From assembly GCA_033064195.1 (NCBI GenBank), contig JARBJD010000386.1, forward strand, positions 1-64,000: a stretch of DNA of 64,000 bases, written 5' to 3'. Shown in pieces: positions 1 through 10,739 of this stretch (position 1 is its first letter; every line of letters begins with the position of its first letter). Origin of the DNA: Blattamonas nauphoetae. Taxonomy: Eukaryota > Preaxostyla > Oxymonadida. A program made the translations under genes and the position numbers. The notes beneath the pieces are model-generated. The model was not told the origin of the DNA. It did no database searches and was given only the letters and a program-made list of their open reading frames with translations.

Positions 1-2620
1 GTTGCACAAACCAATCATAGTCTGCTTCAGTGACATTTTTATCAGTATTGCGGTGAGCTTTCTGGTCTTGATAAATGTACGATGCAACCTTGTACTTCCA
101 GTATTGTTTCGTGATTTTTATGTCACCAGATTGATCCACTCCATTGAAATCATCATCGATATCAAAGTCCTTGTAGGCACAAGCATACTTGATTGCTGAA
201 GCATTGGCTGACAGTGAGAGATTATGCAACATGTCGATTTTGTATTGGAAGTTCAGTTCAATGAGATTGTCGAGTGGTGCAATCATGCATTCGACGTCTC
301 TGATGTTGTAGAATTTCAGATATTCCCATCTGTTCTTGAATCCTTGCTTGTTCCAATCATCAAGATATAACTGGTAATCACTGTCGGACATTTCACTGTT
401 GTTCAGACTCGAATAGAATTCATATTTGGAGAATGGTTCTTGTTTGCTCAGCACTGTGTCGTAGTCTGATGAGTCAAATGATTCGTAAGCGAAGAATGAT
501 TTCTGAAGTGTGGTCTTTCCTCCGAAAGCCTTCACTGCATTATCCAAAGTCATTGGTCCAGTGTATGACATCATGTCAATGAATCGAAGAACTTGCTGAG
601 TTCTCTCGTGTCTGATCAAGACTTGTATGTACTTCGTTGTGGATCCAAGGAAGCTCACCACTTTCCAATCCTTGTCAACGAGATCACGGAAGATGAGATT
701 GATATCGAATCTAGAGCTATTGAATCCAATCACACTGACTTCATTTTGTGAGGGAATTTCTGGATCTTCAAAGTAGTTGTCATCTCGAACTTTTTCTGCA
801 AATTTGAAGAGTGCTCTGATCCATTGCTTCACAAAGTCCTTTCCATCTCGAAGATCAAAGTAGATTGACTTCACTCCTGATTTTGTTTTGATTGCTGATG
901 CAACGGAGAGAGGCTTCAAGTGTGAAATCAATTGAGTGTTGTCATCTGAGAATAGATTGTCAAGAATGAGATCTTCCATGGTTTCGAAATCGTAAGTGAT
1001 GTAGTATTGAGTGGGTTTGAATTCGTCTTGTCTCTTGTGTGCCATGAGAAACTCATAAGTTCTATTGTTGAGAATATGTGGAACATACGGTCTTGGAGTT
1101 TTGTCCAGGGAGATCTTCTTCACATGTTTTCCATCAAGCTCTTTGCACTCTCTGAGATGCTTCTCAAAATCTCTGCTGTAGTTTTTATTCTTCACTTGGA
1201 ATCCTCTTGATTGACAATATGGACAGAGCTTGTATCCAGTGATTTTCTCAGGATCAACAATGAACATCACATGAACGAGTGTGGCTGTAAGTGGAATCAT
1301 CAGGATGGGAAGAACACGAGCATCATCATTTTCGTTGACATACGATTGACTTAGGAAATATTTCTTCTGGTCTTCATCGTATTCATAAATGTGAACTGTG
1401 ATATTGTGCCTTATCATTTCTTTCTCCAAATCACAAGCAATATCAAATCCAGGATAATTGCGTAAGTGTTCAGTAAGTTGATGTGACTTCAGGTGAGTCA
1501 GATTCATTGATTCTGCGAACAATCTTTTTGCTTCAATGTTTCTCATGTTGATAGATATTTTCTTACCAGGAACCTCTGGAAGTGTGAGGAATGATAGTGC
1601 TTGAAAGAAGCAGATGTTGAACTCAGAATCAATGTACCGAACATTCCTCGTTTTGATGTGTTCAGTGAGAATGGCATTAGCTTTTCCTGCAACTGGAAAT
1701 CGATAGACTGCAACTAGAATTGAGTGGAATGCGATGTACATAGTCTTGGTATCCATTAGTGTTCTCTCTTGAGATTCTTTGATAAGATTGATTGCATATT
1801 TTGAATACTCACTAATGTCTCCTGTACTTCTTATCACAGTTGGGAAACTCTTCGATGTGTTCTCCAATTAAGGTCTGAAGTCTTTGTATGTTGTCTCATC
1901 TTTATCTTTTCTCTCAATAATCTTTCCAAAGTCAATACTGATCTTGAATGGATGATCCTTCTCTCTGTCGAACACTGCTTTGATGAAGGTTGTGATTTCC
2001 TCAACGTTCTTCAGATGATTGTGGAAGTACAACTGATATGGTTTTCCATTGTCTTCAACCTTCTCGACCTCATTCTTTTTGAACTTCCTTCGTGCATTCA
2101 TGAGACAAGAATTGAATGCTGCTTTGTCACGTGGTTCTGCGAGTAAAATACATTCTTCAAATCCATCAAATGACTGCACTTCTCTCTTTTCCATTTGTTC
2201 ATTTTTCTTTTGAATGATCAATAGATTCTTCATCCAATGATCCATCAGCTTCTCTTCAATTGATTTCAGCTTCCACGTCATTCTAAACACTTGTTTCTTC
2301 AGTTCATCTTTGATCACTCTTGGATTTGCTTTCATGTTTTCAACAATCATTCGATGAGCGAGTCGATCTTCTGATGCCATCTGTTGTCGAAGTTTCACTT
2401 GTTCAATAAAATCTGGAATGAGATTAAGATCGAGATTCTTTATTGGATGTGGAAACTCGAGATCTGTGTGTTGTAGTATATTCAGGAGAAATGAACGATG
2501 ATGTTGATAATTTGTACTGTCAGGATTGTACGTTCGACCATCAATAAATTGAAACTGTGTATTCGGAAAGAGATCTCGAATTTCTTGAATTCTATCCTTG
2601 ATTGGTTTTAGCAGTGCCAT
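1..2620 (-). pseudogene. Protein-primed DNA polymerase B, N-terminal part, broken (Polinton copy A)
   Basis: Read on the minus strand, this matches the first part of the 1456-residue polymerase at 53714-58084, covering its N-terminal domain, zinc-finger-like segment and exonuclease region up to the window edge. In Polintons this enzyme copies the element by protein priming. The coding frame is broken at least once in the visible part, so it is treated as a fossil. From roughly residue 100 onward it is nearly identical to the right-hand copy, whereas the first roughly 100 residues are strongly different. That contrast is described in the findings. The start is the ATG directly behind the element's A/T-rich start motif. 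Confidence 0.85.
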
Positions 2621-2655
2621 TTACTACAAAATAAAAAATCAGAAAATAAAAAAAG
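2621..2655 (-). promoter_or_regulatory. Polinton start motif before polymerase (copy A)
   Basis: On the minus strand a T-rich run ends in GTAGTAAATG, where ATG is the polymerase start. It is almost the same as the sequence at 53681-53713 in copy B. Confidence 0.5.
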
Positions 2656-2663
2656 TTGAGCAT

Positions 2664-3053
2664 TTATTTTTGTTTTCTCAGGTGGGGTTTTTTCTTAGCA
2701 GTCAGCCATGCATCAAGTCTAATTCTGAACACTTCACTTCCACCAATCTCTCGATATGTGAATGGAACCAGAACTTTGGTGTACTCACCTACGAGCTCAC
2801 AATTGTATTTCTTCAGTTCATTTTCGACGAATGATTGAGTGTAGTGTCGACGTTTCGCGATGTGAGGTCTGTTTCCCTGATTCCACAACTTTGGTTTTAT
2901 TCTCCATTCAACTCCCTCATGAACATACGTCACCGGCACATTATTTCTGACATACTCAGAGACTAGCGAACAGTTCTCTTCTCTCATTGATTCAATTAAT
3001 GCTTGTTCTGAACATACTCGACGTCTTTCCTTGTACATCTCAGTTGGATTCAT
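2664..3053 (-). CDS. 129-residue Polinton protein, unknown role (copy A)
   Basis: The frame is open over 129 residues and rich in basic and aromatic residues. It contains two short segments of similar layout: 'ENCSLVSEYVRNNVPVTYV' near residue 26 and 'KYNCELVGEYTKVLVPFTY' near residue 82. These look like an internal duplication of a small domain. I do not recognise the family. It lies directly upstream of the polymerase gene, with about 45 bases between them, in both copies of the element. The copy at 53281-53670 differs at two residues (E/A at residue 5 and I/L in PHIAKRR). The shared position next to the polymerase suggests a role in replication, but that is inference. Confidence 0.7.
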   Translation of the reverse strand: MNPTEMYKERRRVCSEQALIESMREENCSLVSEYVRNNVPVTYVHEGVEWRIKPKLWNQGNRPHIAKRRHYTQSFVENELKKYNCELVGEYTKVLVPFTYREIGGSEVFRIRLDAWLTAKKKPHLRKQK

Positions 3054-3084
3054 TTAATACAAATTAAAAAATTCAAAAATGAAA
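3054..3084 (-). promoter_or_regulatory. Polinton start motif before the 129-residue gene (copy A)
   Basis: Minus-strand T-rich run ending TTTGTATTAAATG at the start codon. Similarity to copy B (53248-53280) stops just upstream of this motif, so the promoter and gene look like one conserved block. Confidence 0.5.
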
Positions 3085-4560
3085 ATTCTTTCGTTGATTT
3101 CTCAGTTTTGGATTTTTCATCAGAAACGAGGATCAATGGGTTCGATCACTCAATTCTCACATATGATAGTTTCGTTCCGATTCTTCGCGTTTTGGAATCT
3201 CCGGAACTGTAGGATCATCGTGGTATGCTTCGTTTTTTGGATTTTCCGAACTTTTGCAGAGTTATTTGAGGTTTTTGGATCGTCATCAGATCTCGGTACT
3301 TTTACGGAAAAAGCAGTATGTCACTCTCATTTTCTCCTTTTTTCAGCTCTGTTTTCACTAGTTTCAACCGAATTGTCACTTCATTTTCACTAGTTAGCAT
3401 TTCATTTTTGACCTCACTTCCGTCTTCGGTTTTTCATTGTTTACTCTTTTTAACCATTTCATTCATGTTTCTTTCAACTAAACTTTTTCTCCAATTCAAC
3501 ACACTAATTCTCGTTTACTGAGTTTTCCGGACTTTTGCAGAGATCCGCCATTCAACGGCTCACTTCATATCTCGGTATTTTTCCGGAAAATCCAACATTT
3601 CACGAACATTTTTGAGTCATTTTTGTTGTTTTTAAGACATAAAACCGAGAACACAGACCTAATTTTCACTATTGGTGTCACATTTCACGTCATTTTCACG
3701 TTCGTCAATTTCCCTCTCAGTTTCATACTTGCCCGTTTCATTCATGCTTGTTTCACTTTCTTTTACTCTGTTTTTGTGAAAAAAGTGATGAAAACTTGAC
3801 TAAAATGATGTGCTAGTGAAGTGAGAACGACCCACAAAATGGAAGTGAGATGAGAAAAATGAAGAGGAGTAATGGTTCAACTCGAGGTGAAATGTGGAGA
3901 GAATGATGTGAGAAAGAAGGGGCTGAAGTGGCGTTCAAACATGCAAACACTGTGAAAAGCTGTGAAATGACGAATCAAAAAAGTGAAATTTTGAGACAAC
4001 TATCCGACAAAAAATTCTGAAAATTTGAGCACACCTTCCTCTAACAACGAGAAAGAAGGCGCAATATGTGAAAATCGGGGCAAAAATCTAATAGTGTGCA
4101 AGTTGTGAAGAAAAGAGTCGTCAAAACGGTGAAGTGAAGAACCAACAAAATGAAACTAAGGAAATGCGCTATACGTCTCGCGTTGACTTATGTTCGTTAA
4201 AATGATGCAATAACGGAGTAAATGAAGTGAAAGTAGTGAAATGTGAAAATTCATGAAAAAGTGTACGAACCTTGTGGTGTCAAAAGTTTTCAGAGATGAA
4301 TGACACAAAAAGACGCCAACTAGCGTTTTCACACCCAAAAACACCATATGACGACGAAAAGTGATCAAAAGGACATAGTCCCGAACGTCCATACCTTTTC
4401 TAAAAAATCTCGAACAATTCGAAAAAACCTCAATGGGTCGGATCAAACCAAAAATCTCAGAAGTGCTTTTTATCGAAAATCCTACCTTTCAAAATGATTT
4501 CCGTCACAATCAAACGTGTTTGAACACAATTTGAGCCATAAAGCAGTTCATAGTAGCAAA
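3085..4560. other. Non-coding stretch specific to Polinton copy A
   Basis: This A/T-rich stretch has many short runs such as TTTCACT and GTGAAATG but no convincing gene. In copy B the corresponding place holds a 163-residue gene (52744-53235) and two tRNA-like segments instead. No similarity between the two stretches was visible by eye. It may be an insertion, a replaced gene or strongly diverged end sequence. Confidence 0.4.
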
Positions 4561-4960
4561 ATCGGAACATCGACTTTTTTGGTCACTTTTTGGAACAAAG
4601 TTCGGTACGTAGCTCCACGAATTATCAACCGATTTTCATCGGGATTGTTTTGATCGATGACAGACAGTGTCCCCGAGATTTTAGAATTTTTTGCAGAATT
4701 TTTCGAAATGGTTCTCACATTGGTTTCACTTGATTTGTGGTCAAAAAGGGAAAACCACCAAAAAAGTGCCAACATTTTTTCGAATGTTGTCAAAATTTGC
4801 TTCAAAATTGACACTTTTCACGAGGTCAAAATATTGGACATATTTTTAGAATTTAGGCCAAATATTGATGTCATCAAAATGTCATAAATTCCTTTTAATA
4901 CAAGATTCAAAATTGGTCAATCGGACTTGACTTTTAGTTTTGATTTCAATGACAATTTCA
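4560..4960. repeat. Polinton terminal repeat, copy A
   Basis: About 400 bases match 51625-52050 in inverted orientation with clear divergence. Shared segments include 'GACCAATTTTGAATCTTG' (read on the minus strand) and a block around ATGACATCAATATTTGGCC. Because both copies have this block at the same end, it is most simply part of the Polinton terminal inverted repeat. The opposite ends that would prove this lie outside the window. Confidence 0.5.
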
Positions 4961-5960
4961 GATTGGTTCTCCAGTCTTCTTCTATACTACTCACCATTCA
5001 ACTGAAGATTATTTAGTCTTGTTCCATTTCATTTTGATGTGAATGTTTTGAAGTCCAAATAGAAAGGTTTCAATGAAATGAAGGAAGATCATCCCATTGA
5101 AGAAAAAAGTGGGACCTGTTACCTTTTATCAAACCGACTGATATATAGGGTGAATTTATCTTTCAATATTCGATTGTATCTGTCGTGTGATGTTGAAAAT
5201 GGCGGAAAAGTGCATGAAAATCGTTTTGGTGACGAATCACGAGCTGTAGGGACTCTGTCCTACAAACTCCTAATTAGGAGTTAAGAGGACGATCGGCCCA
5301 AGAGAGGACAGAGAAGGACAAAATCGGACAAGCACCTTATATTCAAACTGGAACTTTCTCTCAATTAGTTCATCCAACTTCTGCAGTAATCTCCAAACAG
5401 AACAAATCGGACATGTCCTGTCCTGTCCTATGATCTGATCAACACACCCATCGCATCATGTGACACTCCTCTCTTTTCTTTCAGGATCTCTTATCACGTT
5501 ATTTGACTTCAAATATCCATTTAATCCTTTCCTTGTCTGACTTTCTGTCATTTTCTTCTTTGTAGAAGTAAAATTCGTGGAGATCCGCTCGACTGAACAT
5601 TCACTCTCCTCTTCTCTGTCCATGACTACTAACTCCTTTGATAGATGCTAGTCTCGCAGTGATCGTTTGCACTTCCATTCTTTTTACCATTTTATCTGTG
5701 TTTTTCTGTTCATTAGTTTGGAATAGATGTCTTAATCAAACTCGAAATGGTTATTGATGCTTTTCCAAAATCAATCGTTCGATTCATCTTCTTTTATAAA
5801 TCTGTTGTGACTGGCCACATATTTCACTTTCTTCACTCGCCATTCGACAATAAGTTGCCGATCCTCATGATCCTCTAGTCCACCTCATGAAAATCGTCCA
5901 CCAATTGATGGCAATGTCACAATTCAACAACCATTCTTCTTCATCCTGCAATGTCCAGGG
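4961..5960. other. Intergenic DNA without a supported gene
   Basis: Short frames only. The one visible structure is the pair of palindromes at 5246-5282. The sequence from about 5300 to 5440 repeats GGACA-type words (for example AGAGGACAGAGAAGGACAAAATCGG), which may be a low-complexity tract. Nothing else is supported. Confidence 0.4.
5246..5282. repeat. Two adjacent palindromes
   Basis: Positions 5246-5263 (GTAGGGACTCTGTCCTAC) form an 8-bp stem with a 2-base loop and one imperfect position. Positions 5265-5282 (AACTCCTAATTAGGAGTT) form a perfect 18-bp palindrome. They are separated by one base. They could be a cruciform or a paired binding site. No gene start lies close by. Confidence 0.5.
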
Positions 5961-8117
5961 CGAATGAGATCACCGATCACGGAACATAGCTCTCCCAAGG
6001 ACCAAACAAATGCACGCATCCTCACGTCATTGAATGAAGACCACCATCTCTTCTCACTTCACAGCAGCTCACTGTCAATGCGCTTCTCACAGCACATAAC
6101 GCAACCGGATACAATTTCCCTGATAGCATCTTCTCTGACAACGACCGAAGAGAAGAGGCTCGTTTCTTCGTTTGGATCCCCGATTTTGTCCTGTCCTTCA
6201 TTTCACCACCTGGATGATGTTTCACAAACGACACTTAACCTCGTTTTTCCTCTGATAGTGAGCTCAGATATGAAAGACAACATGGACACAATCCCATCGA
6301 CTATTCTCTGCAACAAGCTGATATCAGCTTTTAACAGCCTGTCACACGGTCGAGCCACAATTGGTAACCGTCTCGACTTGTGTTTCGAACAATCTGACCG
6401 GACCTGACCCAACCACGGCCACCCAAAATGGTGTGTCGTCATGGACAACACTTCTTTTTGGGACGGCGACAGAAAAAGTGGAGAGTCTACTTCATGAAAG
6501 CATAATATCAAATATCAACGGCGACGGGCGTTTCATCGTCCAGAACTCGACTTTCACAACATCAACAGCTTCAGACACTGAATGCTGTTTCACCAACTGC
6601 TAAACCACATCCATATCTCACTCATTTCATCACTGCACCCCCTTCTATTTCTGACATTAGGTACTCTCCTCATCACTCCGCCATAAACAAATTCTTGCAG
6701 ATTGCACTCATCCACCTGATCCACGTTGAAATATGTCTACTATTCGGTCTTTTTTCATCACTCCTCTGAAAGATTATGTTTTATGTCATTTGGCTTCGGA
6801 AATTAGACCATCACCCATCCTAGTTCTATTCTTCGTGATGAAGGAAAACAGCGATTTGAAAACGAGGAACATCTGTGAGAAGATGACAAAGAATTCGTCG
6901 ATCAGGAGAAGTTGGGGGAAAAGACATCAGGAAGAGAACGAGAGACATGTCGGGGAAGAAGACAGGATGGTTGGAGAGAATGTACTGGACGAATCAAGCT
7001 GTGGGGGCAGTGTCACGTTCTCTGCCTCTTCTTTCCCAAATTTTGAACCAACAAGCTCGTCTCTCATCGACACCACACGGTCTGGACCAACATTTCTCCT
7101 TCGTTCATCACATGAACTCTGAACCAGCCTCGCTCTCTCGATGTGTCGATCCTGTTGTCGGTTTCTCTCACAATCACTTCTCTCTGCTTCAAAATATCTC
7201 CGACCACTGCAGAGAATGGAATGGGCGCCTTTATCATCATGGCAGGCCGGTTGAACGTTATCTCGTTTTCTTCCACTGCGAATGAATGAGTAGTCTTTCA
7301 TGATCTGTCACAGACGACGTCCGCCACCCCGACACTTCTCACCTCTCATCAGAGTTCGCGGAGCTGCGAGTGGAACAATCAGCAGTGGTACAACAGGAAA
7401 CATTCACAATGCCGCCTTCACGGTGTCTTCTGCAGCGAATGGAGGAGAAAACTCCGCCATACCTACAGATGGACGGCTCTCCATCCGAACATCATTGACT
7501 GCGTGCACAGCCCCATCGAATGGGGAGCGACATTCTCAACCACGTCTCTCGTTCGATTCGAAGATTGTGAACACTGCCCAATCAGGAAAATTCCTCTTCC
7601 CTTCAGTGTGTCTGGAGCATGTCGTTGCTGGCATAGGAACGATCGAAACGACGGGAGAAACAATTGAGATCAACGCATGCGATGTCAATATTTCCACATC
7701 AACAACAATCACACCTGCACTGTTCACAGCAAGATCCTCAGCCATGACAGCCACAACCACGTTACGAGTCGTTTCATCCACCTTCCAGAACATCAAGCCA
7801 AAAGGTGCACCAACGTTGTAAGATCCTCAGAAGGGTGTTCCTTCAATCCCAAGTTGTGTTGTGGAGAATGGGACAACACAGATAGGACACGGCCGAGGAG
7901 CGAGTGAGATGTGTGGGATTATACCCGCTTGTTCCATCCTCCCCACGATCGCCTGCTCCATCCTCCCCAGGTTTCCTACGTTCAATGGATGATATTGACA
8001 GTATTCTCACTCGATCTTGTACCATTTGTCCCGACACTGCTTGAGAAAGTGGTTTCAAATAGATGGAGTGTGCTTGCTTCGACACAAGTCCATCCGGACC
8101 CTTCTAACATCTTTTAA
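5961..8117 (+). pseudogene. Remnant of a Ser/Thr/Cys-rich, possibly beta-helix, surface protein gene
   Basis: Plus-strand frames of 147, 80, 129, 112, 173, 76 and 68 residues follow one another with repeated frame changes. They share an unusual composition: high Ser, Thr, Asn and Cys, with pieces such as 'FIVQNSTFTTSTASDTECC' and 'INACDVNISTSTTI'. Such 'N-S-x-F' and 'x-C-x-V/F-x-N/S' patterns are typical of right-handed beta-helix (pectin-lyase-like) repeats. Large families of these occur on the surface of some protists. No start, signal peptide or end could be fixed. I read it as one long decayed gene. A heavily spliced live gene is possible, but I found no consistent set of short GT-AG introns that restores one frame. 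Confidence 0.35.
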
Positions 8118-9840
8118 ATTCTGTTTTCCGTAACATTTCATCGGAAACAAGAGTATTCGAGATGAATCTTTTGTGATCAACCCATGATATAATTTTCCTC
8201 ATCGAAGTCGTTGGTTTTCAGGTTTTTTCGCAAAACCAAGCCACAATTTAACCTAAAATGCAATGTTAACACCGGAAATCTATACCTGTGTGACAGGGTT
8301 TTTTTCGATGTCAAAATGTCAATAATTATTGTCTATGGGAATTGATCACAACATGATCTTGTCAAGCTCTCGGATTGTGCCCTGGGTAGTTTGAAACATA
8401 TGAAAATCTGAATTTCCTTCGATTTGGAAAGCCATTCCGGTAGAGTCTGATGCGGGAGTGCATGATGAAAAAATCAAAACAACACTGTAATGATGATGAA
8501 ATGTGATTTTAAAACTCCTGAGTTGGATCAAACAATGTCAAAAAAGACAGAATAAGACCGTGTGTTGAGATATACCCCATAGAAGATGCCGAAAAGCATG
8601 TTGATGATTGCATCGTGTGACAGGCGGATCGAGACTGAAGGTACAAGAGAGATGGTATGATTTGATCACGACTATCGCTTTGACATCATTGAAGAGTCGA
8701 GGTCGGTTCACTGAGTCATGTGAAGCAAAACTCAACGTTGACACGTTGAGGAGGAGAGATGTGGACTCTAAACATGATGAACGATGAAAACACAGGAATT
8801 AGGTTTGAATCCCTGTTTTCCTGCAGATATCACTGGTTTTTGGTAAGATAGTGAGACTCGCTGTTCTGTGAAAGAACATGCTGATCAACGGGAAAATGAT
8901 GAAGAAAAGTCGTCAAAAAGAGCATACAGATCATGAGAATGACGGTTGAATGAACTTTCAGACTAATTAACTTGCAAATTCAAGAATCGAGGATGATGTT
9001 TTGACAAAGGCGCATGTGGAATGGGGATTGAACAAATCTAGGTCTGCTTTTTCAAAATAAGGATGTCGATTATGTGTGTACTTGTGAAAAAAGCAAATTT
9101 GTGTCTTATGGTTCTGTTCTTTGCAGGTCGTTGAATGAATTCAGATGACCTGGGATCCAACTTGCGATCGGTGTGAGAGTGATGACCAAAATCTGGAAGG
9201 CGATCATAATTATGCTGTGAACAGGAAAGAAGCATACAGAATCATTCAGATCTCGTCGGATAGACACGGTGGGTCATCAAATTTGAGATTGTCGAAACCA
9301 GGATGAGATTGTGTTAAGTTCAAACTCATTACTCACTGATGGACAACGGGTTATCGAAGAAATCCGATAGAAGAGCATATATTGCCTTTTCAGCAAGTGG
9401 ATCAGGATCATCCCATGATTCACACATTTTGTGCAGGAGTCTGAGTAAGAAGACAGTAAATTGCAACGCGTGCCACATAAAACTGCATTAAAGTCACCCC
9501 ACTGTCAGTTGTATATCGAATGGACCTGATTATCGTCTTATTCAAGGAAAAGAGAAAAGATCTCGGACCCACAAACAAAAAGTCCAATGTCATGGCAGTC
9601 AACGCTTTTTTCGAAAAAACAGGTCTGTCATGTCAAGTCAGACAGGTATACGGAAATCACAAAAAATCGCAAATTTCTCTCATTTTCAAAATAGGACAAG
9701 AAAAAGTGGAGGACGGACAGAAAGCGAGGAGGACAGGACAACTACTCATCATAATAATTCACTTCTAAAACGATTTTCACGCACTTTTCCGCCATTTTTA
9801 ACATCACACGACTGATCCAAACGAATATGGGTCGTTCCCA
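8118..9840. other. Intergenic DNA, no supported gene
   Basis: Only short frames on both strands, and none with a recognisable domain. Composition is A/T-rich with many ATGATGA-like words. No repeat pair, tRNA or transposon end was noticed. Confidence 0.4.
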
Positions 9841-9944
9841 CTCAGAATGACCCCCCTCTTTTTATTGTTTCAAATCACTTCATTCGTTCTAATCAAACTA
9901 TTTTTTGGGGCAAAACCTTATCTTTTCACTAGATCGGTTTCATC
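9841..9944. repeat. Dispersed repeat, left copy of an inverted pair
   Basis: About 100 bases including CTATTTTTTGGGGCAAAACC and TTATTGTTTCAAATCACTTC recur in inverted orientation at 17389-17482 with few differences. The two copies bracket the 10-17 kb gene region. They could be ends of a composite element or two separate short elements. Confidence 0.65.
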
Positions 9945-10739
9945 GCATCTCTCAGAAATAATTATGAGTCCGATCGTCTTCAATCGCAACAATTGATTAA
10001 AATCGTCGTCCACCTTGTCTCTCGTCATGTATTCTTCTATGATACGGGGAAAAGGTGGAAGACATCAGTTATCCGGCAGCGTGTCGCAGTCTCCACATTT
10101 TGACCCGTCATCGGTCAGATCTCTGCCGTTTTGATTCTTATCTCAGGAATCAATCGAGACAATCATCTCAACGAGTGTTCACGTTTGATTTCGGTCTCCT
10201 GACAAAGCTATGTTCGTCATTTGACGATCCTTCTCAACCACTTCTGTAATCCAACTATGCCCTCACATCGTCAGTGGTCGCTGCCTCATATTCCTTTTGT
10301 CAAGATAACTCTCTTGAAACCAAACCGCAATCGTCAAGTTCTGTTCGAACCGTCAGAGTTAAAACGACTTCTCAAGTACTTCGTCGAATTTCCGTCCCGA
10401 TCCGCTCCTCAGCCTCTAAATCTGCCGTCAATCGCCATAATTCGGATGATACCCAGCAGAATCATCTCTTCGGCAGTTAAAGCTCTCCTTACATCCACAC
10501 AGGCACTCTGCTCTTTGTCGTGCCCCCCCCAAATCCCTCACAGGAACAGAACAATATCTTACTCTCACTTACGTTGCTCTCCCTATCACTGTTGCCCCTC
10601 ATCTTCTCCCATTCCACTCCTTCTCTCCTTGCCTCCTTTCTGGACCAACGCAAACTTTGGCCGCAGCTGGATTAGGCAATCGAGATCCTTCTCCTCTTCA
10701 TTCACCACCAACATTCTCTCTCCCCCACAACCATCCCAT
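9945..10739 (+). other. Weakly coding stretch ahead of the 10.7-14.9 kb gene
   Basis: Plus-strand frames of 64, 179 and 68 residues overlap here. They have few stop codons but no clear domain, and are rich in Ser, Pro and Leu. The part from about 10480 may be an early exon of the gene that follows. No start codon or splice site could be fixed. Confidence 0.3.

Larger units (their letters stand above)
1..4960 (-). mobile_element. Polinton (Maverick) copy A, partial, minus strand
   Basis: This is the inner end of a Polinton, cut by the left window edge. Reading from about 4960 towards 1 it holds a terminal repeat shared with the copy at the right of the window, a non-coding stretch, a 129-residue gene and the N-terminal half of protein-primed DNA polymerase B. 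The 129-residue protein differs from that of the right-hand copy at two positions, so the copies are closely related and recent. The element is broken, with at least one break in the part seen. The outer limit near 4960 is set only by where similarity to the other copy stops, so it is approximate. Target-site duplications cannot be checked because the other end is outside. Confidence 0.8.
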